A stretch of DNA of 64,000 nucleotides, taken from contig PKYK01000006.1 in assembly GCA_003133665.1 (NCBI GenBank), forward strand, positions 1 through 64,000, read 5' to 3'. Below the pieces are notes generated by a model. It worked only from the letters and a program-made list of their open reading frames with translations, was not told where the DNA came from and did no database searches. The stretch is from Acidimicrobiaceae bacterium (GTDB lineage: Bacteria; Actinomycetota; Acidimicrobiia; Acidimicrobiales; RAAP-2). A program made the translations under genes and the position numbers. This document shows, one piece after another, positions 18,894 to 28,854 of the stretch (the stretch's first letter is position 1; the number at the start of each line of letters is the position of its first letter).

Positions 18894-19946
18894 TCAGGCC
18901 TCGAGCAACGAGTCCACGAACGCCACCGGGTCGAAGGTGATGAGGTCGTGCACGCCCTCGCCCACACCGACGAACTTGACCGGGATGGCGAGCTCGCGCT
19001 CGATGGCGACCACGATGCCCCCGCGGGCCGTGCCGTCCAGCTTGGTCAGCACGATCCCCGTCACCGCCGCCGCCGCCAGGAACTCCCTCGCCTGGGAGAG
19101 GGCGTTCTGGCCGGTCGTGGCGTCGAGCACCATGAACGTCTCGACGACCTGGCCCGGCGCGCGGTCCGCGACGCGGCGCACCTTGCTGAGCTCGTCGAGC
19201 AGGTTGGTGCTGTTCGCCCGGCGCCCGGCGGTGTCGGCGAGCACGATGTCGGCCCCGCGCGCGGCGGCTCGCCCGAGGGCGTCGTGCACCACCGAGCCCG
19301 GGTCGGCGCCCTCGGCCGAGCGCACGATGTCGGCGCCGGTGCGCTCCGCCCAGCGTTGCAGCTGGTCGGCGGCGGCGGCGCGAAAGGTGTCGCCCGCCGC
19401 CAGCACCACCGAGCGGCCCTCGTCGACGTGACGTTGCGCCAGCTTGCCGATCGTCGTGGTCTTGCCGACGCCGTTCACCCCGACGAAGAGCCAGACCGGC
19501 ACCCGGCCTTCGTCGGCGGTCGTGACGACCGATCGCGACGCGCGCAGCGAGTCGAGCAGGATGCGCCGCAGCGCCGCCGCGACCCCGTCGGGGGCGCCGT
19601 TCTTCCTCAGTTCTTCGAGGATCGCCCCGGTGGTGACGACGCCGATGTCGCTGCGCAGCAGCACCTCTTCGACCACGTCGAGTTGCTCGGCCGAGACGGC
19701 CCCGACGCCCGTCATCGAACGGACCCGGTCGAAGACGCCGCGCGACGTGGCGAGGCGTTGGGCCAGCGACGGGGCCGGAGCCTCGGCTTCGAGCGACGGT
19801 CGAGCCGCCAGCTCGCCCACCAGCACCTCGGGCATCGCGGCGCGCGCCGGGCTGGTCAGTGCGGGACGGTTCCGTCGACGACGGACGATGAGGAGAACCG
19901 CGCCCGCGACGACCAGCACCGCAATCGCGATGATGACGTAGGTCAC
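18894..19946 (-). CDS. ftsY: SRP receptor FtsY
   Basis: MTYVIIAIAVLVVAGAVLLIVRRRR...GVNGVGKTTTIGKLAQRH...LTKLDGTARGG; GTG start at 19946 overlaps smc stop. Confidence 0.95.
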   Translation of the reverse strand: MTYVIIAIAVLVVAGAVLLIVRRRRNRPALTSPARAAMPEVLVGELAARPSLEAEAPAPSLAQRLATSRGVFDRVRSMTGVGAVSAEQLDVVEEVLLRSDIGVVTTGAILEELRKNGAPDGVAAALRRILLDSLRASRSVVTTADEGRVPVWLFVGVNGVGKTTTIGKLAQRHVDEGRSVVLAAGDTFRAAAADQLQRWAERTGADIVRSAEGADPGSVVHDALGRAAARGADIVLADTAGRRANSTNLLDELSKVRRVADRAPGQVVETFMVLDATTGQNALSQAREFLAAAAVTGIVLTKLDGTARGGIVVAIERELAIPVKFVGVGEGVHDLITFDPVAFVDSLLEA

Positions 19947-22900
19947 ACCGCGACGCCACCCTCGCGGCGCACGCGCTGGCTGACGACCTTGGACGACCCG
20001 CCGGGCACCATGGTGACGCCGTAGAGCGCATCGGCGGCCTCCATGGTGCGCTTCTGGTGGGTGACGATGAGCAGTTGCGCCTCGTGGCGGAACTCGTCGA
20101 CGAGGCTGAGGAAGCGCTGCAGGTTGACGTCGTCCAACGCCGCCTCGACCTCGTCCATCATGTAGAAGGGCGAGGGCCGCGAGCGAAAGACCGCGAACAG
20201 GAAGGCCAGTGCCGCCATGGAGCGTTCGCCGCCCGAGAGCAGCGAGAGGCGCCGCACGTTTCGTCCCATCGGGCGGACCTCGATCTCGACGCCGGTGTTG
20301 AGCGGGTCGTCGGGTTCGGTCAGGATCAGGCGACCCTGGCCGCCGGGAAAGAGCATCCCGATGAGGTCCGAGAAGTGCTCGTTGACGTCGGCGACCGCGC
20401 TGGAGAAGGTCTGCATGATCTCCTCGTTCAGGGCGCGGATGACCTCCTGGAGCTCGCGCCGCGCGTTGCGTACGTCGCTCACCTGCTCGTCGAGGTCCCT
20501 GTAGCGGTCCTCCAGGGCGGCGAGCTCTTCGAGCGCCAGCGGGTTGATGGGTCCGAGCGACGTGACGCGAGCCTCGAGCTCGCCGACGCGCTGTTCGATC
20601 GAGACGCCCTCGGCGAGCTCGACCGCGGGCGCGGGACCCATGTCGCGCGGCTCGACGCCGAGGTCGCGATGGATCACCTCGTGCAGATTCTGCGTCTTCA
20701 CGGCGAGCTCGGCCAGTTCGATCTCGGCGCGGCGCCTGACCTCGCCCAGCTCGGACAGCCGGGCCTCGGCCGCGTTGCGGGCGCGGCGCACCTCGGTCAA
20801 TCGTTCGGCGCTGGCCCTCGTGACCTCGAGCTGCTCGCGGTAGGTCGAGTCCATCGCCTCTTGGGAGACGCGGATCTCGTCCGCGCAGCGCGCGACCAGC
20901 CCGGCCAGGCACTCGAGCACCTGCCGGTCGAACTCGAGTGATTCGCGCCGACCCGCGGCCTCGGCCCGCTCGCTCGAGCGGCCCACCAGACGCTGCTCGA
21001 TCTCCGCGCGCCGTTCTTCGATCAGGCGCCGACGCTCGGCGAAGCCGGCCTCGCGTCGAGAGAGCGCCGTGGCGAGCTCGGCGACGTTGGCGCGAAGCCG
21101 CTCCAACGTGGACCGCGCGCCCTCGACCAGTCGCGCCCGGTCACCGGCCTGCAGCACCGCCAACTCGAGGGTCGGGAGCTGCTCTCGAAGGTTGCGCAGT
21201 TCGTGCTCGATCGTGACGATCTCACCGGCCAGTTCGGCCACTTCGTTCGCGAGCGTCGTGAGGCTCGGCTCGACGTCGTCGATGATCTCGCCCAGTCGCA
21301 GCGTCTCGCGCTGGCGGCGCTCGACGACGGCCTCGGCCTGGGCGAGTTCGGTCGTGGCCCCGTTGAGACGCTGACGCGCCGCGACGGCGGACTCGTCGGC
21401 GGCGCTGCGCAGTTCGCGAAGCGGGACGACGGCCTGGGCGGCCTGCAGGGCGGTCGCCTGGGCCTCCTCGACGGTCGAACGGGTGACCAACGCGCGACCC
21501 GACGCCACGCGCCAGCCCGACGAGGCGAAACGGTCGCCCTCACGGGTGACGATGACGAGGTCCGGGTTCGAGACCGCGACCTCGATGCCCGACTCCCAGT
21601 CGTCCGCGACGAACGCCCGCGAGAAGAGCGTGTCGAGGACCTTGGTGACGTGCTCGGGCGCGCCGCGACGCGCGCGCACCAACGAGCGCAGCGCGGTGGT
21701 GCCGTTCGGGGTCGCTCGCGTGGCCACGTCGCCGTCGGCGACGGGCAGGATGAGTCCCGCCCCGCCCTCTCGGCGCAGGGCCTCGAGCGCGGCGCGCGCG
21801 GACTCGCGCCCGTCGACGACCATGGCGCCGACCGACGCTCCGGCGGCCGACTCCACGGCCCGCTCCCAGCCGCTGTCGACGTCGATGAGGTCGAGGAAGG
21901 CGCCGAGCACCCCGTCGAGTCCTCCGACGATCGCCCGCCCGCCGGCACCCGAGAACTCCTCGAGGGCCCGCGCCAACGCGTCGGCCCGGGCCTGGGTGCG
22001 CGCGGCCAGGTCCGAGGCTTCGCGCAGGGCCTCGTCGGCGCCCGATCGCTGCTCCTCGCAGCGTTGGGCCTCGAGTTCGGCGCTTCGGCGTTCTTCGCTG
22101 GCGGTCTCGACGGCCCCGAGGGCTTCGACGTGCGTCGTCACCGAGAGTTCGCGGCCCCTCATCGCGTCGGCGTAGCGCGCGCGGGCGTCGAGCAGGCGGC
22201 GCTCGCTGCGCCGCTCGTTCTCACGAAGCGAACCGAGCGAGCGCTCGAGCAGCGCGATGCGCTCGACCGCGCTGGCCAGTGCGGCCTCGTGACCCTCGCT
22301 CGACGTCGAGCCCCACGTGGCGACGAACTCGGTCTCGGCGAGGTCGAGCTCGCGACGGGCCTCCAAGAGCTCGTCGCGCGGGGCGACGAGCAGCGACTCC
22401 TCTGATTCGAGGACCTGCAGATCACCGGCCAGTTTCGCGGCGTCGGCCTCGAGCGTGGCGATGACGTTCTCGTCTGCCGAGGCGATCAGCGCGGTGCGCA
22501 GCGAGCGCGCGCGTTCCTCGATGAGCGACGACGTCCCGCGGGCCCGCTCGGCGAGGCCCTGCAGGGTGCCGAGGGTCGAGGCGAGCATCTCCTCGCGACG
22601 ACTGGCCATCTCGGCGGCGGCCGACGTGGCCTGGGCGTCGAGGGTGACGATCTCGTGGCGCAGGTTGCGCTCTCGAACCGCCGAGCCCTCCAGCTCGGTG
22701 TCGAGTTGGCGTCGACGGGCCTCGAAGGCCGAGAGACGGTTGGCGAAGAGGACGTGACGCGCGCCGCGCAGATCGGCCTCGACGTCGGAGTAGCTGCGCG
22801 CCGACGCGGCCTGGCGCTCGAGGGGGCGCATCTGTCGGCGCACCTCGCGCACGAGGTCGCCGAGGCGCTCGAGGTTCTCCTGGGTCTGGTCGAGGCGCCG

Positions 22901-23434
22901 TTCGGCGCGCTCCTTGCGCTTGCGGTGCTTCAGGACGCCCGCGGCCTCTTCGATGACCGCGCGGCGGTTCTCCGAACTCGAGTTCAAGATGGAGTCGAGC
23001 TGGCCCTGGCCGATGATCATGTGCTGCTGGCGACCGACGCCCGAGTCGCTCAAGAGCTCCTGCACGTCGAGCAGGCGGCACGTCGTGCCGTTGATCGCGT
23101 ACTCGGAGTCGCCGTTTCGAAAGAGGGTGCGCGAGATGGTCACCTCGGCCCCGTCGATCGCGAGGCGCCCCGACGAGTTGTCGAGGGTGAGCGCCACCTC
23201 GGCGCGACCGAGCGCGGCCTTGTTGGTCGTGCCCATGAAGATGACGTCGTCCATCTTGGAGCTGCGCAGCGCTCGCGTGCTCTGCGCGCCGAGCACCCAG
23301 GTGACGGCGTCGACGACGTTGGACTTGCCCGAGCCGTTGGGACCGACCACCGCCGTCACTCCGGTCTCGAACTCGAGGACGGTGTTGTCGGCGAAGGACT
23401 TGAAGCCCTTCATGGTCAATCGCTTAAGAAACAC
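19943..23434 (-). CDS. smc: Chromosome segregation protein SMC
   Basis: MFLKRLTMKGFKSFADNTVLEFETGVTAVVGPNGSGKSNVVDAVTWVLG...LLSGGERSMAALAFLFAVF. Confidence 0.97.
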   Translation of the reverse strand: MFLKRLTMKGFKSFADNTVLEFETGVTAVVGPNGSGKSNVVDAVTWVLGAQSTRALRSSKMDDVIFMGTTNKAALGRAEVALTLDNSSGRLAIDGAEVTISRTLFRNGDSEYAINGTTCRLLDVQELLSDSGVGRQQHMIIGQGQLDSILNSSSENRRAVIEEAAGVLKHRKRKERAERRLDQTQENLERLGDLVREVRRQMRPLERQAASARSYSDVEADLRGARHVLFANRLSAFEARRRQLDTELEGSAVRERNLRHEIVTLDAQATSAAAEMASRREEMLASTLGTLQGLAERARGTSSLIEERARSLRTALIASADENVIATLEADAAKLAGDLQVLESEESLLVAPRDELLEARRELDLAETEFVATWGSTSSEGHEAALASAVERIALLERSLGSLRENERRSERRLLDARARYADAMRGRELSVTTHVEALGAVETASEERRSAELEAQRCEEQRSGADEALREASDLAARTQARADALARALEEFSGAGGRAIVGGLDGVLGAFLDLIDVDSGWERAVESAAGASVGAMVVDGRESARAALEALRREGGAGLILPVADGDVATRATPNGTTALRSLVRARRGAPEHVTKVLDTLFSRAFVADDWESGIEVAVSNPDLVIVTREGDRFASSGWRVASGRALVTRSTVEEAQATALQAAQAVVPLRELRSAADESAVAARQRLNGATTELAQAEAVVERRQRETLRLGEIIDDVEPSLTTLANEVAELAGEIVTIEHELRNLREQLPTLELAVLQAGDRARLVEGARSTLERLRANVAELATALSRREAGFAERRRLIEERRAEIEQRLVGRSSERAEAAGRRESLEFDRQVLECLAGLVARCADEIRVSQEAMDSTYREQLEVTRASAERLTEVRRARNAAEARLSELGEVRRRAEIELAELAVKTQNLHEVIHRDLGVEPRDMGPAPAVELAEGVSIEQRVGELEARVTSLGPINPLALEELAALEDRYRDLDEQVSDVRNARRELQEVIRALNEEIMQTFSSAVADVNEHFSDLIGMLFPGGQGRLILTEPDDPLNTGVEIEVRPMGRNVRRLSLLSGGERSMAALAFLFAVFRSRPSPFYMMDEVEAALDDVNLQRFLSLVDEFRHEAQLLIVTHQKRTMEAADALYGVTMVPGGSSKVVSQRVRREGGVAV

Positions 23435-23472
23435 GCGTAGACGCTAGCAACCTTCCGACCTCGATCCCGGGG

Positions 23473-24375
23473 CTAGCTCTGACACTTCTCGCAAAAGAAG
23501 GTCGCGCGCTGGCGAACGGTCACGCGCTTGATGGGTTGGCGGCACTGGAAGCAGGGCAGGCCCTCGCGGTTGTACACCTGATGGAACTGCTGGTAGTTCC
23601 CCGGCTTGCCGTCGGGGTCGACGAACTGCTCGTCGTCGAGGGTCGAGCCGCCGTACTTGATGGCGTCGGTCAGGATCTCCATGATCGCGCGGTGCAGGCG
23701 GCGGATCTCGATCGTCGACAGCGACTCGGCGGGCCGGTCGTAGCGCAGGCCGGCCGCGTACAGGGTCTCGTCCGCGTAGATGTTGCCCAGCCCCGCGATG
23801 ATGTCCTGGTCGGTTAGGACCACCTTCAGCGTCGTCGTGCGGCTGCGCAGGATCGCGGCGAAGCGGTCCCAGCCGATCTGGTCCTCGAACGGGTCGATCC
23901 CCAGGTGCGCCAGTTCGGGGATCTGTCGGCGCAGGGACAGGCCGTCGCCCCCGATGGAGAGCCGGGCGAACTTGGAGATCTCCACCTCGACGCCCTCGCC
24001 CGGGGGCGTCGACACGAAGAGCTCGCCGAAGGTCCGCGGGTCGACGTAGCGCAGCTCGCCGCCCTGGGCGAACGTGAACACGACGTGGGTGTGCTTGGGT
24101 TTAGGGTCCTTGGGACCCTTGGCGCGCAGCAGCTGGCCGGTCATCCCGAGGTGGATCACCAGGTGCGAGCCGTTGTCGAGGCCGAAGATGAGGTACTTGC
24201 CCAGTCGCTGGGCGGACTTGATGGAGTGGCCTTCGCACAGGGCGCGAAAGTCCTTCGCGGTCTTGTGGCGACGCACCACGCGGCCGTTGTCCACGGCGGC
24301 CGACTTGATCTTCTTGCCGATCAGGTCGCGCGCCAGTGACGCACGCACGGTCTCGACTTCGGGCAACTCAGGCAT
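23473..24375 (-). CDS. mutM: Formamidopyrimidine-DNA glycosylase
   Basis: MPELPEVETVRASLARDLIGKKI...zinc finger CFQCRQPIKRVTVRQRATFFCEKCQ; start corrected to 24375. Confidence 0.95.
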   Translation of the reverse strand: MPELPEVETVRASLARDLIGKKIKSAAVDNGRVVRRHKTAKDFRALCEGHSIKSAQRLGKYLIFGLDNGSHLVIHLGMTGQLLRAKGPKDPKPKHTHVVFTFAQGGELRYVDPRTFGELFVSTPPGEGVEVEISKFARLSIGGDGLSLRRQIPELAHLGIDPFEDQIGWDRFAAILRSRTTTLKVVLTDQDIIAGLGNIYADETLYAAGLRYDRPAESLSTIEIRRLHRAIMEILTDAIKYGGSTLDDEQFVDPDGKPGNYQQFHQVYNREGLPCFQCRQPIKRVTVRQRATFFCEKCQS

Positions 24376-25054
24376 CGCGACCCTCCCACGCGGCCTGGGC
24401 GGCCTGCGATTCGGCACTCTTCTTGGACCGACCGCGACCCGTGGCGCGCAGCTTGGGGCCCACCGACACGGTCGCCGCGAACGTCGTCGCGTGGGCGGGA
24501 CCCGCGCTGGTGACGACGTAGGTCGGCACGCCGAGACCCGTGGCCTCGGACCACTGGCGAAGTCGGGTCTTGGGGTCGATTTCGTCGGGGCTGAGCGCGG
24601 CCTCGGCGACCACGTCGCCGAGCGCGGACTGCACGAAGAGCTTCGCGAACTCGTAACCGCGCTCCAGGTAGAGCGCGGCGACGACCGCTTCGAAGGCGTC
24701 GGCGAGCAGCGACGGCCGCTCGAGACCCTTGGACTTCACTTCACCGCGACCGACGCGGATGAAACTGCCCAGGTCGAGTCGTCGCGCGGCCCGCGCGAGC
24801 GCCGCCTCGTTCACCACGCGCGCACGAACGAGTGAGCCCGAGCCCTCGTCGAGCTCGGGGTACGACGTGACGATCAGGTCGGCGACCGCGAGGTCCACGA
24901 CCGCGTCGCCGAGGAACTCGAGTCGTTCGTTGGACTGGCAGTCGTGTTCGGAGGCGTAGCTCGAGTGGGTCACGGCGAGCGCGAGCCACTCGCTGCCCGG
25001 ACTCAGTCCCACCCGCTCGGCCAACGCATCAAGAGATGTCAGCAACAGGCTCAC
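24368..25054 (-). CDS. rnc: Ribonuclease III
   Basis: THSSYASEHDCQSNERLEFLGDAVVDL signature and C-terminal dsRBD. Confidence 0.95.
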   Translation of the reverse strand: MSLLLTSLDALAERVGLSPGSEWLALAVTHSSYASEHDCQSNERLEFLGDAVVDLAVADLIVTSYPELDEGSGSLVRARVVNEAALARAARRLDLGSFIRVGRGEVKSKGLERPSLLADAFEAVVAALYLERGYEFAKLFVQSALGDVVAEAALSPDEIDPKTRLRQWSEATGLGVPTYVVTSAGPAHATTFAATVSVGPKLRATGRGRSKKSAESQAAQAAWEGRDA

Positions 25055-25062
25055 GGACCTCG

Positions 25063-25353
25063 TCAGGCCACCTGCAACTTGGCCGAGACGTAGTCCACCG
25101 CGTCGCGCACCGACGAGAGGCCTTCGAGGTCCTCGTCGTCGATGTGAAAACCCGCGACGTGGGTCGCCAGATTCTCTTCGAGTGCTTCGACGAGTTCGAT
25201 CAGCGCCAACGAGTCGGCGCCGAGGTCGGCGAACGGCACGTCCTCGCCGATGTCGCTCGGACTTTTCTCCAGGATCTCGGCGAGTTGCTCTCGCACCAGG
25301 TTCAAGACGGCAGCCCGGTCAAGGGAGGATGAGTTTACAGCGTCAGCAGTCAT
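25063..25353 (-). CDS. acpP: Acyl carrier protein
   Basis: DVPFADLGADSLALIELVEALEE (DSL phosphopantetheine site). Confidence 0.93.
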   Translation of the reverse strand: MTADAVNSSSLDRAAVLNLVREQLAEILEKSPSDIGEDVPFADLGADSLALIELVEALEENLATHVAGFHIDDEDLEGLSSVRDAVDYVSAKLQVA

Positions 25354-25413
25354 AACCACTCCTTTTTGTTGCTGCTCTAGATTACCGAGCCCTCGCCCAG
25401 GGTACCCTTCTTC

Positions 25414-26397
25414 TCAGCCCTGATCAGGTCGGATGGTCGTACGCAGTTTCTCGACGACCCCGTCGCGGTCCATTTCGCCCGCGACGCGCAGCGCGTTCAT
25501 GATCGCCGTGGCGTTGGACGACCCGTGACTGATCACGCAGATCCCGTCGAGTCCCAGCAGCATCGCGCCACCCTGGTTCTCCGGGGTCAACGCACTGGCG
25601 AGGGGCAGGAGGTACTCGAACAGCACGTCGCCCGCCGCCCTGGTGGCGTCGTTCGTGGCCACGACACCGAGCACCGACGAGAAGAAGAACTTCAGGGCGC
25701 CCTCGAGCGTCTTCAACGCGACGTTGCCGGTGAAGCCGTCGGTGACCACCACGTCGACCGGCGACGGAATGAAGTCGCGCCCCTCGACGTTGCCCACGAA
25801 GTTGAGTCCGGGCATCGCGGCGAGGAGCTGGTGGGTCTCCTTCACGAGCGGCGTGCCCTTCGAGGACTCCTCACCGATCGAGAGCAGGCCGATCTTCGGG
25901 CGCGCGACGCCGTAGTGGGCCTCGACGAACGCGCTCGCCATCTGCGCGAACTGGACCAGCATCTCGGCGGTGCATTCGGAGTTGGCGCCCGCGTCGACGA
26001 GCAGGGTCGGCGTTCGACCGGGATTCGGGATGGGCGTGGCGATGCAGGGACGCACCACGCCGGGCAGTCGACCCATGCGCAGCAACGCCGAGGCCATCGC
26101 GGCGCCGGTGTTGCCGGCCGAGACCATGGCACTGGCCTTGCCGTCGCGGACCAGTTCGGCGGCGCGCACCAGCGAGGAGTCCTTCTTCTTGCGCACACTG
26201 GCCGCCGGGTCGTCGTCCATGGCGATTACCTCGCTGCAGGCCACGACCTCGAGGCCCAGGGGGTCGCCCATGAGTTCGGGCACTCCGACGAGGGTGACGA
26301 CGAGCCCCAGTTCATCGACGGCGCGCCGGGCGCCCGCGATGATCTCACCGGGAGCAAAATCACCACCCATCGCGTCCAGGGCGATGGGCAGGGTCAA
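25414..26397 (-). CDS. plsX: Phosphate acyltransferase PlsX
   Basis: MTLPIALDAMGGDFAPGEIIAGARRA...VSAGNTGAAMASALLRMGRLPGVVRP; TTG start. Confidence 0.95.
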   Translation of the reverse strand: MTLPIALDAMGGDFAPGEIIAGARRAVDELGLVVTLVGVPELMGDPLGLEVVACSEVIAMDDDPAASVRKKKDSSLVRAAELVRDGKASAMVSAGNTGAAMASALLRMGRLPGVVRPCIATPIPNPGRTPTLLVDAGANSECTAEMLVQFAQMASAFVEAHYGVARPKIGLLSIGEESSKGTPLVKETHQLLAAMPGLNFVGNVEGRDFIPSPVDVVVTDGFTGNVALKTLEGALKFFFSSVLGVVATNDATRAAGDVLFEYLLPLASALTPENQGGAMLLGLDGICVISHGSSNATAIMNALRVAGEMDRDGVVEKLRTTIRPDQG

Positions 26398-26398
26398 C

Positions 26399-26578
26399 TC
26401 AGTTGACCTCTACGGCGACGCGACCCTTGTACCATCCGCAGTTCGGGCACACGATGTGGGGCAGCTTCGAGGTCGCGCACTGCGGGCAGACGCTGCGCGA
26501 CGGTCGTTCCAGGCGCCAGTTCGCCGCACGGCGACTACGCGTCTTTGCTTTGCTGGTCTTGCGCTTTGGGACAGCCAT
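26399..26578 (-). CDS. rpmF: 50S ribosomal protein L32
   Basis: Reverse reading MAVPKRKTSKAKTRSRRAANWRLERPSRSVCPQCATSKLPHIVCPNCGWYKGRVAVEVN*; too short for the ORF track; between DUF177 and plsX as usual. Confidence 0.95.
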   Translation of the reverse strand: MAVPKRKTSKAKTRSRRAANWRLERPSRSVCPQCATSKLPHIVCPNCGWYKGRVAVEVN

Positions 26579-26611
26579 CGATCTTCTCTTTCAACGGAAC
26601 GGGCGGACCCG

Positions 26612-27166
26612 TCACACTTCTTTGGATTCGCCGGGCTCAAAGTCCGTGAATCGGAGTTCGTCAAGTGTAGCCCAGCGGGGGTCGCCCGGCACCTGGCAGT
26701 CGCAGCTGGCCTCATTCCGGTCGATTCCGCAGTAGGGACAGAGCCCCCGGCAGTCCTCGCGGCAGAGCGGCGCGAGCGGCAGATCGAGCAAGATGGCGTC
26801 GTGGACCAGCGGGGCCAGGTCCACGAAGTCGTTCTCCACCAGATACGCCTCGTCGTCGCCCGGGCCGCGCTCGTCGACGAAGCGCTCGTCGACCGCGACC
26901 ACGCAGTAGCCGAGGATCGGGTTCGAACATCGACGACAGATGCCGTGCCAGGGTGCCTCGACCTGTCCCTTCGCCCGCAGTCCCCCGATGAAGCTCTGCA
27001 GGGTTATCGACACCTTGACGGTGGCCTCGGGAAAGACGTCCGTCTCGGCCGGCCCCCGGGGGGCGAACTCGTGGCGCTCGTCAAAGGGCGCCTCGAACGA
27101 GACGACCATGGTCGAGGGCACGTCGCGCAGGAGTTGGGCGACCGGTACCAGGTAGGGCGAGGCCAC
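26612..27166 (-). CDS. DUF177 (YceD family) protein
   Basis: Cys-rich ...ICRRCSNPILGYCVVAVDERFV...LPLAPLCREDCRGLCPYCGIDRN; upstream of rpmF. Confidence 0.92.
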   Translation of the reverse strand: MASPYLVPVAQLLRDVPSTMVVSFEAPFDERHEFAPRGPAETDVFPEATVKVSITLQSFIGGLRAKGQVEAPWHGICRRCSNPILGYCVVAVDERFVDERGPGDDEAYLVENDFVDLAPLVHDAILLDLPLAPLCREDCRGLCPYCGIDRNEASCDCQVPGDPRWATLDELRFTDFEPGESKEV

Positions 27167-27171
27167 GGCAG

Positions 27172-27819
27172 TTAGTTGGCGTCCTGGTCAAAGAAGGACG
27201 ACTCGTCGTAGCTGGTTGGTTCTGGGTGCTCCTCGCCGGCCAGCGGCGCGGCGGCGGGGGGCGGATACTCCTCGTTGTAGACGGCCGGCTCGATCAGCGA
27301 GGTGGGCAGGCCCTGGGCGCTCAGCCGCTCGCGTCCCGAATGGGCGGTCTTCAACAGGCGCTCGAGCACGATCTCGAAGTTGCCCAGCTTGCCGTCGATG
27401 AAGTCCTCGGACTGGTTGATCATCTGGCGGGCCTTGGCCTGGGCGTCGGAGATGATCTCGGCCGCCTTCAGCCGCGACTGACGCACGACCTCGGTCTTGT
27501 CGACCATTCGAGCGGCCTCGGCGCGCACCTGGTCCATCAACTGCTGGGCCTTCTGCACCTCGGCCGCCATCAGCTCCTCGCGGTCGCGCAGCGCCCAGCG
27601 GGCCTCTCGGATCTCGTCGGGGATGTTGCGCAGCGCCTGCTCGAGCAGGGCCAGGAAGTCCTCGCGGGGTATCAGCGCCGAGTTCGACAGGGGCATCTGC
27701 TTCGCGTTGGCGACCAGTTCGATCAGGTCGCGCAGGTCCGACTCGATGTCCCGTCGCGCGTGGTGGCCACCGCCCCCGGTGAACTCCTCGGGATCGTCGT
27801 AGCCGTCAAACGATGTCAC
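27172..27819 (-). CDS. DivIVA-like cell division protein (SepIVA-like)
   Basis: DLRDLIELVANAKQMPLSNSALIPREDFLALLEQALRNIPDEIREARWAL...; location next to coaD. Confidence 0.82.
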   Translation of the reverse strand: MTSFDGYDDPEEFTGGGGHHARRDIESDLRDLIELVANAKQMPLSNSALIPREDFLALLEQALRNIPDEIREARWALRDREELMAAEVQKAQQLMDQVRAEAARMVDKTEVVRQSRLKAAEIISDAQAKARQMINQSEDFIDGKLGNFEIVLERLLKTAHSGRERLSAQGLPTSLIEPAVYNEEYPPPAAAPLAGEEHPEPTSYDESSFFDQDAN

Positions 27820-28304
27820 TGTTCACCTCCGTCGAACTTCTGGTAGAGCCGGGCCGCGACCGCGGCCGGCACGAACTGCGACACGTCGCCGCCGTAGCGG
27901 GCCACCTCGCGCAAGAGGCGCGACGCGATGAACGAATGGTTCGAGCTCGTGGGGATGAACAGCGTCTCGACCCCCGACAGCGACCGGTTCATCTGGGCCA
28001 TCTGGAGCTCGCTCTCGAAGTCCGACACCGCCCGAAGTCCCTTGACGATCGCCGTCGCGTCGACGTCGCGCGCGACGTTCACGAGGAGGGTGGAAATCGA
28101 CACTATTCGCACGCTCGGGATGTGCGCACAGGACTCGGCGATCATCTCGCGGCGCTCGTCGAGGTCGAAGAGCGCCTCGGACTTCTGGGGATTGCGGATG
28201 GCGGCCACCACGATCTCGTCGAAGATGTGCGACGCCCGTTCGACCACCTCGAGGTGCCCGTTGTGGAAGGGGTCGAACGAGCCTGGAATCAGACCAACCG
28301 TCAC
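27816..28304 (-). CDS. coaD: Phosphopantetheine adenylyltransferase
   Basis: MTVGLIPGSFDPFHNGHLEVVERASHIFDEIVVAAIRNPQK. Confidence 0.96.
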   Translation of the reverse strand: MTVGLIPGSFDPFHNGHLEVVERASHIFDEIVVAAIRNPQKSEALFDLDERREMIAESCAHIPSVRIVSISTLLVNVARDVDATAIVKGLRAVSDFESELQMAQMNRSLSGVETLFIPTSSNHSFIASRLLREVARYGGDVSQFVPAAVAARLYQKFDGGEQ

Positions 28305-28828
28305 TCGGTTCCCCCTTCGTGCGGTTCTAACATCGTTACGAGCGTAGTGCCGTAGCGCTTGGTTTTGGTAACAATCCAGCCGGCGGGCGCCTCCATCAGG
28401 CGATCGTTCTCGATCACCACGCGCTGGGCCGTCACGCCGTGCAGCACGCTCACCAGGTCGAGCGGTCCGTACGGCGGATCGCAGAACACCAGGTCGAGAT
28501 CGAACGGCGGTTGCCAGACCGGCAGCGTCGCGCGCACGTAGACGGCGTGGCCGTCGAGGTTCAGCGGTTCGAGGTTGGCCCGGGCGGCCGCGAGGCAGGC
28601 CGGGTCACTGTCGACGAAGTAGACCTTGGCGGCCCCGCGCGAGAGCGCCTCGATGCCCATGGCGCCCGAGCCGCAGTAGAGGTCCGCGACGACCAGGTCC
28701 ACCAGACCGCCGCGGCTCTCCAGCATCGAGAAGATGGCCTCGCGGGCGTAATCGGTCGTCGGGCGCACCGTCGGTGGGAGTTTCGCCTTGAGCGGTCGTC
28801 CCCGGGCCGCTCCACCTATCACTCGCAC
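28301..28828 (-). CDS. rsmD: 16S rRNA (guanine966-N2)-methyltransferase
   Basis: MRVIGGAARGRPLKAKLPPTVRPTTDYAREAIFSML...FCDPPYG. Confidence 0.94.
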   Translation of the reverse strand: MRVIGGAARGRPLKAKLPPTVRPTTDYAREAIFSMLESRGGLVDLVVADLYCGSGAMGIEALSRGAAKVYFVDSDPACLAAARANLEPLNLDGHAVYVRATLPVWQPPFDLDLVFCDPPYGPLDLVSVLHGVTAQRVVIENDRLMEAPAGWIVTKTKRYGTTLVTMLEPHEGGTE

Positions 28829-28854
28829 CCCTCAAGGGTACGCCCTTCGCGTGG

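Noticed and set aside
17040-20024. 994-aa plus-strand ORF
   Set aside because: Antisense to rpsP, ffh and ftsY; Arg/Gly/His-rich composition typical of GC-driven spurious frames.
18894-20912. 672-aa minus ORF as one protein
   Set aside because: The real ftsY starts at 19946; the N-terminal part is an out-of-frame reading of smc.
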